Assembly: GCF_015706575.1 (NCBI RefSeq)
Contig: NW_024037051.1
Coordinates: forward strand, 2,046,001-2,110,000
DNA length: 64,000 nucleotides
Reading direction: 5' to 3'
DNA from: Patiria miniata
Taxonomy: Eukaryota; Echinodermata; Asteroidea; Valvatida; Asterinidae
Part shown: one piece after another, positions 1-10,822 of the stretch
Position numbering within the stretch: the first letter of the stretch is position 1
Layout of the letters: every line of letters starts with the position of its first letter
The notes under the pieces: generated by a model
The model's input: only the letters and a program-made list of their open reading frames with translations
Told to the model about the DNA's origin: nothing
The model's database searches: none
Position numbers and translations under genes: made by a program

Positions 1-3000
1 GCTATATCTTAAATTTTCTTCGCCACCACTGGGTTTCAAGACCTGTTCTTTTGCCAACTTGTTGGCCTCATCACAACCTTCCGAACAAGGTATAGTTTGT
101 GCAGAACTTCTCTGGTTGAGGTACCTTTTGACGGCGATATACGAAGTTCGTGTCGCGGGCGCTTGCAGGCATTGCTGTTAGACTGACTGCACATATGGTT
201 ACTACTAGCATTGATGCGCTATATCTTAAATTTTCTCCGCCACCACTGGGTTTCAAGACGTGTCCTTTCGCCAGCTTGTTGGCCTTATCACAAGCTTCGG
301 AACAAGGTACAGTTTGTGCAGAACTTCCCAGGTTAAGGTACCTTTAGGCCGCGATATACGAAGTTCGTGTTGCGGGCGCTTGCAGGCATTGCTGTTAGAC
401 TGACTGCACATAGGGGTACTACTAGCATTGATGCGCTATATCTTAAATTTTCTCCGCCACCACTGGGTTTCAAGACCTGTCCTTTTGCCACCTGGTTTGC
501 CTCATCACAAGCTTCCGAACAAGGTATAGTTTGTGCAGAACTTCCCAGGTTAAGGTACCTTTACACCGCGATATACGAAGTTCGTGTTGCAGGCGCTTGC
601 AGGCATTGCTGTTAGACTTACTGCACATAGGGTACTACTGGCATTGATGCGCTATATCTTAAATTTTCTTCACCACCACTGGGTTTCAAGACCTGTTCTT
701 TTGCCAACTTGTTGGCCTCATCACAACCTTCCGAACAAGGTATAGTTTGTGCAGAACTTCTCTGGTTGAGGTACCTTTTGATGGCGATATACGAAGTTCG
801 TGTCGCGGGCGCTTGCAGGCATTGCTGTTAGACTGACTGCACATAGGGGTACTACTGGCATTGATGCGCTATATCTTAAATTTTCTCCGCCATCACTGGG
901 TTTCAAGTCCTGTCCTTTTGCCAGCTTGTTGGCCTCATCACAAGCTTCTGAACAAGGTATAGTTTGTGCAGAACTTCCCAGTTTAAGGTACCTTTAGACC
1001 GCGATATACGAAGTTCGTGTCGCGGGCGCTTGCAGGCATTGCTGTTAGACTGGCTGCACATATGTGTACTACTGGCACAAATGGGCTATATCTTAAATTT
1101 TCTCCGCAACCAATGGGTTTCAAGACCTGTCCTTTCACAAGCTTCGGAACAAGGTATAGTTTGTGCAGTACTTCTCTGGTTGAGGTACCTTCAGACGGCG
1201 ATATACAAAGTTCGTGTCGCGGGCGCTTGCAGGCATTGCTGTTAGACTGACTGCACATAGGGGTACTACTGGCATTGATGCGCTATATCTTGAATTTTCT
1301 CCTCAACCACTTAGTTTCAAGACCTGTCCATTTTCCAGCTTGTTGGCCTTATCACAACCTTCCGAACAAGGTATAGTTTGTGCAGAACTTCCCAGGTTAA
1401 GGTACCTTTAGACCGCGAAATACGAAGTTCATGTTGCGGGCGTTTGCAGGCGTTGCTGGTAGACTGACTGCACATAGGGGTACTACTGGCAATGATGCGC
1501 TTTATCTTAAATTTTCTCCGCCACCACTTGGTTTGAAGACCTGTCCTTTTGCCAACTTGTTTGCCTTATCACAAGCTTCCGAACAAGGTATAGTTTGTGC
1601 AGAACTTCCCAGGTTAAGGTACCTTTAGGCCGCGATATACGAAGTTCGTGTCGCGGGCGCTTGCAGGCATTGCTGTTAGACTGACTTCACATAGGGGTAC
1701 TACTGGCATTGATGCGCTATATCTTAAATTTTCAGCGCAACCACTGGGTTTCAAGACGTGTCCTTTCGCCAGCTTGTTGGCCTTATCACAAGCTTCCGAA
1801 CAAGGTATAGTTTGTGATAAAATTGCAAGGTTAAGGTCCCTTTAGTCCGCCATATACGAAGTTCGTGTCGCGGGCGCTTGCAGGCATTGCTGTTAGACTG
1901 ACTTCCCAAATGGGTACTACTGGCATTGATGCGCTATATCTTACATTTTCTCCTCAACCGCTTGGTTTCAAGATCTGTCCTTTTGCCAGCTTGTTTGCCT
2001 CATCATAAGCTTCTGAACAATGTATAGTTTGTGCAGAACTTCCCAGGTTAAGGTACCTTTAGACCGCCATATACGAAGTTCGTGTCGCGGGCGCTTGCAG
2101 GCATTGCTGGTAGACTGACTGCACATAGGGGTACTACTGGCATTGATGCGCTATATCTTAAATTTTCTCCGCCACCACTTGGTTTCAAGACCTGTCCTTT
2201 CGCCAGCTTGTTGGCCTTATCACAAGCTTCCGAACAAGGTATAGTTTGTGCAGAACTTCCCAGGTTAAGGTACCTTTAGACCGCGATATACGAAGTTCGT
2301 GTCGCGGGCGCTTGCAGGCATTGCTGTTAGACTGACTGCACATAGGGGTACTACTGGCATTGAATTGATGCGCTATATCTTAAATTGTCTCCGCAACCAC
2401 TTGGTTTCAAGACGTGTCCTTTCGCCAGCTTGTTGGCCTTATCACAAGCTTCCGAACAAGGTATAGTTTGTGCAGAACTTCCCAGGTTAAGGTACCTTTA
2501 GACCGCGATAAACGAAGTTCGTGTCGCTGGCGCTTGCAGGCATTGCTGTTAGACTGACTGCACATAGGGGTACTACTGGCATTGATGCGCTATATCTTGA
2601 ATTTTCTCCTCAACCACTTGGTTTAAAGACCTGCCCATTTGCCAGCTTGTTGGCCTCATCATTAGCTTCCGAACAAGGTATAGTTCGTGCAGAACTTCCC
2701 AGGTTAAGGTACCTTTAGACCGCGATATACGAAGTTCGTGTCGCGGGAGCTTGCAGGCATTGCTGTTAGACTGACTGCACATAGGGGTACTACTGGCATT
2801 GATGCGCTATATCTTGAGTTTTCTCCGCCACCACTGTGTTTCAATTCCTGTCCTTTTGCCAGCTTGTTGGCCTCATCACAAGCTTTCGAACAAGGTATAG
2901 TTTGTGCAGAACTTCTCTGGTTGAGGTACCTTTAGACGGCGATATGCGAAGTTCGTGTCGCGGGCTCTTGCAGGCATTGCTGTTAGACTGACTGCACATA

Positions 3001-4488
3001 GGGGTACTACTCGCTTTGATGCGCTATATCTTAATTTTTCTCCGCAACCACTGGGTTTCAAGACCTGTCCTTTTGCCAGCTTGTTGGCCTTATCACAAGC
3101 TTCCGAACAAGGTATAGTTTGTGCAGAACTTCAAAGGGGACCTTTAGACCGCCATATACGAATTTCGTGTCTCGGGCGCTTGCAGGCATTGCTGTTAGAC
3201 TGACTGCACATAGGGGTACTACTGGCATTGATGCGATATATCTTAAATTTTCACCGCAACCACTGGGTTTAAAGACCTGTCCTTTTGCCACCTTGTTTGC
3301 CTCATCACCAGCTTTCGAACAAGGTATAATTTGTGCAGAACTTCCAGGTTAAGGTACCTTTAGACCGCGATATACGAAGTTTGTGTCCCGGGCGCATGCA
3401 GGCATTGCTGTTAGACTGATTGCATATAAGGGTACTACTGGCATTGATGCGCTATATCTTAAATTTTCTCCGCAACCACTGGGTTTCAAGACCTGTCCTT
3501 TTGCCAGCTTGTTGGCCTCATCACAAGCTTCCAAACAAGGTATAGTTTGTGCAGAACTTTCCAGGTTAAGGTACCTTTAGACCGCCATATACGAAGTTCG
3601 TGTCGCGGGCGCTTGCAGGCATTGCTGTTAGACTGACTGCACATAGGGGTACTACTGGCATTGATGCGCTATATCTTAAATTTTCACCGCAACCACTTGG
3701 TTTCAAGACCTGTCCTTTTGCCAGCTTGTTAACCTCATCACAAGCTTCCGAACAAGGTATAGTTTGTGCAGAACTTAACAGGTTAAGGTACCTTTAGACC
3801 GCCATATACGAAGTTCGTGTCGCGGGCGCTTGCAGGCATTGCTGTTAGACTGACTGCACATAGGGGTACTACTGGAATTGATGCGCTATATCTTAAATTT
3901 TCTCCGCCACCACTTGGTTTCAAGACGTGTCCTTTCGCCAGCTTGTTGGCCTTATCACAAGCTTCTGAACAAGGTATAGTTTGTGCAGAACTTCCCAGGT
4001 TAAGGTACCTTTAGACCGCGATAAACGAAGTTCGTGTCGCTGGCGCTTGCAGGCATTGCTGTTAGACTGACTGCACATAGGGGTACTACTGGCATTGATG
4101 CGCTATATCTTGAATTTTCTCCTCAACCACTTGGTTTAAAGACCTGCCCATTTGCCAGCTTGTTGGCCTCATCATTAGCTTCCGAACAAGGTATAGTTCG
4201 TGCAGAACTTCCCAGGTTAAGGTACCTTTAGACGGCGATATGCGAAGTTCGAGTCGCGGGCACTTGCAGGCATTGCTGTTAGACTGACTGCACATAGGGG
4301 TACTACTGGCATTGATGCGCTATATCTTGAATTGTCTCCGCAACCACTTTGTTTCAAGGTTATAGTGCCTTTTGCCAGCTTGTTAGCCTCATCACAAGCT
4401 TCTGAACAAGGTATAGTTTGTGATGAAATTGAAAGTTTAAGGTAACTTTACACCGCGATATACGAAGTTCGTGTCGCGGTCGCTTGCA
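1..4488 (+). repeat. 217-bp satellite array, left diverged block
   Basis: About 21 head-to-tail units. Landmarks recur every 217 bp (for example GTGTCGCGG at 3383, 3600, 3817 and 4034). A unit reads, in order: TAGACCGCGATATACGAAG, TTCGTGTCGCGGGCGCTTGC, GTTAGACTGACTGCAC, ATAGGGGTACTACTGGC, GCGCTATATCTTAAATTTTC, GGGTTTCAAGACCTGTCC, GCCAGCTTGTTGGCC, CACAAGCTTCCGAACAAGG, TATAGTTTGTGCAGAAC and CCAGGTTAAGGTACC. Units differ at many scattered positions, which suggests age. Two higher-order patterns are visible: a trimer (the segment at 1 recurs at 651) and a 7-mer (the distinctive unit at 2521 recurs at 4034, 1513 bp apart). No coding role is supported. The left end is cut by the window edge. Confidence 0.97.
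3785..3818 (+). other. Conserved two-palindrome module of the satellite unit (representative copy)
   Basis: This is one example of a block found in nearly every unit. AAGGTACCTT (3785-3794) is a perfect 10-bp palindrome containing a KpnI-type GGTACC. Thirteen bases later, ACGAAGTTCGT (3808-3818) is a perfect 5+1+5 inverted repeat. Variant units reading ACGAATTTCGT keep the dyad because only the central base changes. In the right-hand subfamily the first palindrome becomes AAGGTACCGT and is lost, while the second remains (for example 63802-63812). A protein-binding or structural role is inference only. Confidence 0.6.
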
Positions 4489-6342
4489 TACAACTGATCA
4501 CAAACGGCTCGCTCTAAGATCTTACCTACAATTGGCAAGATAGAAATGGGACGATAGTTACCTACATCAGAGGTATTGCCAGATTTAAAGATTGGTACCA
4601 CTTTGGCACTCTTCAATCCTTCGGGAACATGTCCATGCATCAAGGACATATTTATGATTTTGGTTAAGGAACGAAGGATGGCAGGGCAAGCAACTTTTAG
4701 TAAACGACAGCTGTGTTGATCATCCCCTGTAGCTTTGTTAACATTCATAGTCAGGAGAGTTTTTTCAACAAAAGCAGGCGAGACCGGCCTGAGATTAAAA
4801 ACACAATCGTTACCACCTGATACATCGGTGAACACAGTAGGTGTTGTGACAGGCAAGTCTTTTGTGACGTTTTGCGCACAAGTTACAAAATAATCATTAA
4901 ATGCATTAGCAATCTGATCACTGTCACTGCAGTCTGATCCATTGACCTCAATCGAACTGGGGAGAATACGGCCTTGCTTCGGGGTTACTTCTTTAAGGCA
5001 ACTCCAGATCTTTTTGCTGTTACCAGCATTATCACGGATCAGACCACAGTAATGATCAGTCTTTTGCTTCTGCATCATGTGTGTTACTTTATTACGTAAA
5101 CATCTATACTCATTCCATAAATTCTGACAATTATGTTTGACGGCAGCCTTATGGATCTGATCACGTTCTTTCATCAGCTTAACAATGTCGTCTGTGATCC
5201 AAGGACAAGCATTTTGCCTAATTTTCTTTTTACAGAGTGGAGCATGCAGGTTCACAATTTCCATAAAACTATTTAACCAGGTTTGCCAGGCTAGTTCAAT
5301 GTCAGTTATGTTAACAATAGCATTCCAAGGTACATTTTCCAAATCATGAATAAAATCTTGGACAATCATCTTCTTGAATGGTCTATACTCAATATAATTA
5401 TGACCTTGTTGAGTGGATGATTTAAAATTAAAACAACGAACTGAATAAGTTAAAAAATGATCACTTATACTAGTACAAAATACACCATTATCAGTAAAAA
5501 CATCTGGATTATTTACAAATATTAAGTCGATGAGAGTGTTGCTATGACTGGTGACCCTTGTAGGGCTGGTGATCACTTGAGCAAATCCATATAGAGAAGT
5601 ATAAAATTTCAAGTTATCAGTATTGATATTAGTGACACCATCCATAAAATTACAGTTAAAATCACCCAATAAAATGCACTCCTTTTTTTCAGTTGAGGCG
5701 GTTGCTAAGACTTCATCTATTTTATCAAAGAAATCAATACCCGTGCTCGGTGGCCTATAAAATGCACCAACAAGGATAGGCGATTTATATTTGTTATACT
5801 TCACTTCAACCCACACACTTTCAAGAGCCGCAGACTCAAGATTATGTCGCCTGGTAACCTGGACATCATTTGATACATAAATAGCTACACCGCCACCATG
5901 TCTAGTTCTGTCACTTCTTAGTATGGAGAAACCGTCAATACATAACTCCTCATCCGAGATACTAGAGTCACACAGCGTTTCGTTCAGACATATAACATCG
6001 AAAGGTCTATGCTTCAGCAAGAGACGAAGTTCGTCTATCTTACTGACAAGGCTATGAATGTTAAGATGACCACATTTAATACCTTTTGTTTTAATGGGAG
6101 GGATACTGCCTTCAACCAGTTCATTGTAGCTATATTGCAAACCTTGTGTTGAGTAGTTCACGGACGATTGTTCACTGACGATTTCTTCACGAACAGACGA
6201 TTCTTTCTCTGGTACTGGAACCACTCGGCTTCCTGAGATGGCAATGGACGACGACGAATCAGGGGACAAAGGGGCTGCACATGTTGACTCGGAGTCAGAT
6301 GCCTTTTCCGTGTTTTCCAGTCCTCGTGATGGAAATCCTGAT
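4489..6342 (-). pseudogene. LINE ORF2, 3'-truncated: APE endonuclease plus start of reverse transcriptase
   Basis: ORF2 proteins nick target DNA and reverse-transcribe the element RNA. The uninterrupted reading frame begins just after a stop near 6343 and runs through the LINE into satellite, ending at 4437. Numbering from the TTG codon at 6269, the endonuclease spans about residues 65-280: HLNIHSL (N70), LNETLCDSS (E97), DRTRHGGGVAIYV, FYRPP (Y171), LLGDFN (D203, N205), LIDLIFVNN and SISDHFL (D270, H271). These are the expected APE catalytic positions, all present. A linker with PWITDDI follows, then the start of the RT: NKATGDD (511-517), KVVPIFK and NYRPISILPIVGKILERAV (571-589). After residue 594 the translation is satellite. 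The YxDD box, thumb and C-terminus are absent, so it cannot be a working RT. There is no ATG upstream of the endonuclease in this frame. Confidence 0.85.
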
Positions 6343-7442
6343 ATCTATGTACAGGAACGTCACTGCTTGAGCCAGGCCTGGTACTGACAGCCTGGGCATA
6401 GGTGGGAGGTGGTTGGCCATCTCGGTGCTGAAGTGTAGACGAAGTTCTACATGATGGAACCAGTGAATTCGAACGTCCGCAATGGCGTATAGGTCTATCA
6501 TTGTCAATCAGCTCATTGTAATACTGATCAATTACTTCCTCTGGTGTGGGCTCTTCGGAGTCGACTCCAGCTTGATCTGTCAGTGCAGTGAAGCGATTTG
6601 TCAAAGGAACAATAGGTGTTGCTGTCACTTCGGAAATACTTGGATGTACCATCTGTGTTTGGCTTTTGTGATTTGTGGGAGTCCGTAGTTGAGGTTGCTG
6701 ACGTTTTGTTGATATGTCTTTGTCGATGGTTGAAGAAGACGATGCGGTTGCTATGGAACAGTTTTGCTGTGGCGATTTTTTGCTTGTTAGCAAATCAATG
6801 GCGGTTTGCAAGCTTTTACGTTCACTCTCCAGTGCCTGAATCTGTGATTTTAGATCGAGGTTTTCATTAAGTTCAACTCTCATTGATCTCACTTCATTTC
6901 TTAATTCGTCAATAGAGAATCTTAAGTCCCGTATTTCAGAGTTGAAGGGAATTTCCTGGGTAACCTTATTGGTTGCAGTTTTGGTTTGGGGGGTACAAGT
7001 TTTGTCACTGTTCCCTGCATCCGTAGTAGCTTGCCTAGTTGTAGATTCCATCTTGGTTGTTTTTAGTTTAGAGGAAGACAAGCAGGCTTTGGGAAACTTG
7101 CTATGGTCATCAGTTAGGTAGAGATATAATTCCAGGATATCGTCAGAGACAGCCTCTACCGAGCGTCTTGATTTTAATATCAACTGATCGCTGGTACCCA
7201 TACCTTGCGTACTGTTCTGTACGTCGCCATGTTGTATTCTTTCGGTGTGCTTGGTTATTGCAAACTGAAACAGACTCTTCCTTGCTTCATCCAGAATATC
7301 CAGGTTTATATCTTGTTGCATCTGTTGCCTCAGATCAACATGTGGCGTTACTCTGCTTTTTAGAAGAATCTGATGCAGATCTGAATCGATATTTTCGGAG
7401 AATGTGGGAGCGATATTCTCTGTAGTTGCACCAGTTGCCGCT
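6158..7442 (-). pseudogene. LINE ORF1-like protein, 5'-truncated, with coiled coil
   Basis: Open frame immediately upstream of ORF2 on the same strand, stopping at 6158. It overlaps the ORF2 frame by about 180 bp and is in a different frame (ORF2 is -1 relative to it). The frame formally opens at a TTG in satellite (7462); the first seven residues (MRRQFKI) are satellite translation, so the real N-terminus is missing. From residue 8 about 427 residues remain. Residues 174-228 form a charged heptad-like stretch (EIRDLRFSIDELRNEV, MRVELNENLDLKSQI, LESERKSLQTAI) consistent with the coiled coil many ORF1 proteins use to trimerise. The rest is rich in S, T, Q and P and looks disordered. I see no zinc knuckle, RRM or esterase motif. 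Its position next to an endonuclease-RT frame is the main reason to call it ORF1; the family is unrecognised. Confidence 0.65.
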
Positions 7443-8640
7443 ATCTTGAATTGTCTCCGCAACCACTTTGTTTCAAGGTTAAGATACCTTTTGCCAGCTT
7501 GTTGGCCTTATCACAAGCTTCCGAACAAGGTATAGTTTGTGCCGAACTTTTCAGGTTAAGATACCTTTAGACCGCGATATACGAAGTTCGTGTCGCGGGC
7601 GCTTGCAGGCATTGCTTTTAGACTGACTGCACATAGGGGTACTACTGGCATTGATGCGCTATATCTTGAGTTTTCTCCGCCACCACTGTGTTTCAATTCC
7701 TGTCCTTTTGCCAGCTTGTTGGCCTTATCACAAGCTTTCGAACAAGGTATAGTTTGTGCAGAACTTCCAGGTTAAGGTACCTTTAGACCGCGATATACGA
7801 AGTTTGTGTCCCGGGCGCATGCAGGCATTGCTGTTAGTCTGATTGCATATAAGGGTACTACTGGCATTGATGCGCTATATCTTAAATTTTCTCCGCAACC
7901 ACTGGGTTTCAAGACCTGTCCTTTTGCCAGCTTGTTGGCCTTATCACAAGCTTCCGAACAAGGTATAGTTTGTGCAGAACTTCCAAGGGGACCTTTAGAC
8001 CGCCATATACGAATTTCGTGTCGCGGGCGCTTGCAGGCATTGCTGTTAGACTGACTGCACACAGGGGTAATACTGGCATTGACGCGCTATATCTTAAATT
8101 TTCACCGCAACCACTTGGTTTCAAGACCTGTTCTTTTGCCAGCTTGTTGGCCTCATCACAAGCTTCCGAACAAGGTATAGTTTGTGCAGAACTTCCAGGT
8201 TAAGGTACCTTTCGACCGCGATATACGAAGTTTGTGTCCCGGGCGCATGCAGGCATTGCTGTTAGGCTGATTGCATATAAGGGTACTACTGGCATTGATG
8301 CGCTATATCTTAAATTTTCTCCGTTACCACTGGGTTTCAAGACCTGTCCTTTTGCCAGCTTGTTGGCCTCATCAAAAGCTTCAAACAAGGTATAGTTTGT
8401 GCAGAACTTTCCAGGTTAAGGTACCTTTAGACCGCCATATACGAAGTTCGTGTCGCGGGCGCTTGCAGGCATTGCTGTTAGACTGACTGCACATAGGGGT
8501 ACTACTGGCATTGATGCGCTATATCTTAAATTTTCACCGCAACCACTTGGTTTCAAGACCTGTCCTTTTGCCAGCTTGTTAACCTCATCACAAGCTTCCG
8601 AACAAGGTATAGTTTGTGCAGAACTTCCAGGTTAAGAGAC

Positions 8641-9090
8641 CTTTAGACGGCGATATGCGAAGTTCGTGTCGCGGGCACTTGCAGGCATTGCTGTTAGACT
8701 GACTGCACATAGGGGTACTACTGGCATTGATGCGCTATATCTTGAATTGTCTCCGCAACCACTTTGTTTCAAGGTTATAGTGCCTTTTGCCAGCTTGTTG
8801 GCCTCATCACAAGCTTCTGAACAAGGTATAGTTTGTGATGAAATTGCAAGTTTAAGGTACCTTTACACCGCGATATACGAAGTTCGTGTCGCGGGCGCTT
8901 GCAGGCATTGCTGTTGGACTGACTGCACATAGGGGTACTACTGGCATTGATGCGCTATATCTTGAATTGTCTCCGCAACCACTTTGTTTCAAGGTTAAGG
9001 TACCTTTTGCCAGCTTGTTGGCCTCATCACAAGCTTCCGAACAAGGTATAGTTTGTGCCGAACTTTTCAGGTTAAGATACCTTTAGACCG
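8641..9090 (+). repeat. Empty-site paralogue of the LINE insertion
   Basis: 8641-8903 matches the satellite left of the LINE (about 4225-4488), including rare variants: GATATGCGAAG, GGGCACTTGCAGG, TTCAAGGTTATAGTGCC, TGATGAAATTG and TTTACACCGCG. 8959-9090 matches the satellite right of the LINE (7443 onward), including CACTTTGTTTCAAGGTTAA, GTGCCGAACTTTTCAGG and TTAAGATACC. The two matches are joined here by 55 bp of ordinary satellite (8904-8958) that is missing at the LINE locus. This segment therefore approximates the pre-insertion sequence and shows a segmental duplication within the array. Confidence 0.8.
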
Positions 9091-9966
9091 CGATATACGA
9101 AGTTCGTGTCGCGGGCGCTTGCAGGCATTGCTTTTAGACTGACTTCACATAGGGGTACTACTGGCATTGATGCGCTATATCTTGAGTTTTCTCCGCCACC
9201 ACTGGGTTTCAATTCCTGTCCTTTTGCCAGCTTGTTGGCCTGATCACAAGCTTTCGAACAAGGTATAGTTTGTGCAGAACTTCTAAGGGGACCTTTAGAC
9301 CGCCATATACGAATTTCGTGTCGCGGGCGCTTGCAGGCATTGCTGTTAGACTGACTGCACATAGGGGTAATACTGGCATTGACGCGCTAAATCTTAAATT
9401 TTCACCGCAACCACTGGGTTTCAAGACCTGTTCTTTTGCCAGCTTGTTGGCCTCATCACAAGCTTCCGAACAAGGTATAGTTTGTGCAGAACTTCCAGGT
9501 TAAGGTACCTTTCGACCGCGATATACGAAGTTTGTGTCCCGGGCGCATGCAGGCATTGCTGTTAGACTGATTGCATATAAGGGTACTACTGTCATTGATG
9601 CGCTATATCTTACATTTCCTCCCCAACCACTGGGTTTCAAGACCTGTCCTTTTGCCAGCTTGTTGGCCTCATCACAAGCTTCCGAACAAGGTATAGTTTG
9701 TGCAGAACTTCCCAGGTTAAGGTACCTTTAGACCGCCATATACGAATTTCGTGTCGCGGGCGCTTGCAGGCATTGCTGTTAGACTGACTGCACATAGGGG
9801 TACTACTGGCATTGATGCGCTATATCTTAAATTTTCACCGCAACCACTGGGTTTCAAGACCTGTCCTTTTGCCAGCTTGTTAACCTTATCACAAGCTTCC
9901 GAACAAGGTATAGTTTGTGCAGAACTTCCAGGTTAATGTACCTTTAGACCGCAATATACGAAGTTT

Positions 9967-10822
9967 GTGTCGCGGGCGCTTGCAGGCATTGCTGTTAGAC
10001 TGACTGCATATAAGGGTACTACTGGCATTGATGCGCTATATCTTAAATTTTCACCGCAACCACTAGGTTTCAAGACCTGTCCTTTTTCCAGCTTGTTGGC
10101 CTTATCACAAGCTTCCGAACAAGGTATAGTTTGTGCAGAACTTCCCAGGTGAAGGTACCTTTAGACGGCGATATCCGAAATTCGTGTCGCGGGCTCTTGC
10201 AGGCATTGCTGTTAGACTGACTGCACATAGGGGTACTACTCGCATTGATGCGCTATATCTTGATTTTTCTCCGCAACCACTGGGTTTCAAGACCTGTCCT
10301 TTTGCCAGCTTGTTGGCCTCATCACAAGCTTCCGAACAAGGTATAGTTTGTGCAAAACTTCCAAGGGGACCTTAGACCGCCATATACGAATTTCGTGTCG
10401 CGGGCGCTTGCAGGCATTGCTGTTAGACTGACTGCATATAAGGGTACTACTGGCATTGATGCGCTATATCTTAAATTTTCACCGCAACCACTAGGTTTCA
10501 AGACCTGTCCTTTTTCCAGCTTGTTGGCCTTATCACAAGCTTCCGAACAAGGTATAGTTTGTGCAGAACTTCCCAGGTGAAGGTACCTTTAGACGGCGAT
10601 ATCCGAAATTCGTGTCGCGGGCTCTTGCAGGCATTGCTGTTAGACTGACTGCACATAGGGGTACTACTCGCATTGATGCGCTATATCTTGATTTTTCTCC
10701 GCAACCACTGGGTTTCAAGACCTGTCCTTTTGCCAGCTTGTTGGCCTCATCACAAGCTTCCGAACAAGGTATAGTTTGTGCAAAACTTCCAAGGGGACCT
10801 TAGACCGCCATATACGAATTTC
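9967..10822 (+). repeat. Perfect tandem duplication of a 428-bp satellite dimer
   Basis: 9967-10394 and 10395-10822 appear identical by eye over 428 bp. This includes private variants such as GATATCCGAAATTCG, CACTAGGTTTCAAG, TGATTTTTCTCC, TGCAAAACTTCC and the shortened AGGGGACCTTAGACC. Neighbouring units differ at many sites, so this is the most recent exchange visible in the left half. Confidence 0.85.

Larger units (their letters stand above)
4489..7442 (-). mobile_element. Internal fragment of a CR1/L2/Jockey-type LINE inserted in satellite
   Basis: About 2.95 kb of non-satellite DNA lies between two satellite breakpoints. On the minus strand it carries the downstream part of an ORF1-like frame (coiled coil), a complete APE-type endonuclease domain and the beginning of a reverse transcriptase domain. 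It stops before the palm catalytic motifs and the 3' end. Left junction: satellite runs to GCTTGCA at 4488. Right junction: satellite resumes near ATCTTGAATTG at 7443. The 5' UTR, the start of ORF1, most of the RT and the 3' tail are all missing. No target-site duplication is visible. Loss of the 3' end is not what target-primed reverse transcription normally produces. The CR1/L2/Jockey assignment rests on the endonuclease and early RT motifs; the exact clade is uncertain. Confidence 0.85.

Noticed and set aside
3470-3490. Polymerase III B-box-like GGTTTCAAGACC in every unit, suggesting a tRNA- or SINE-derived satellite
   Set aside because: It only loosely resembles GGTTCGANNCC, no A box lies at the proper distance upstream, no cloverleaf can be drawn, and no poly-A or T-run terminator follows.
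6482-7425. Plus-strand open frames across the LINE region (6482-6688, 6616-6870, 7168-7425)
   Set aside because: They are shadows antisense to the ORF1-like frame and show no recognisable domain.
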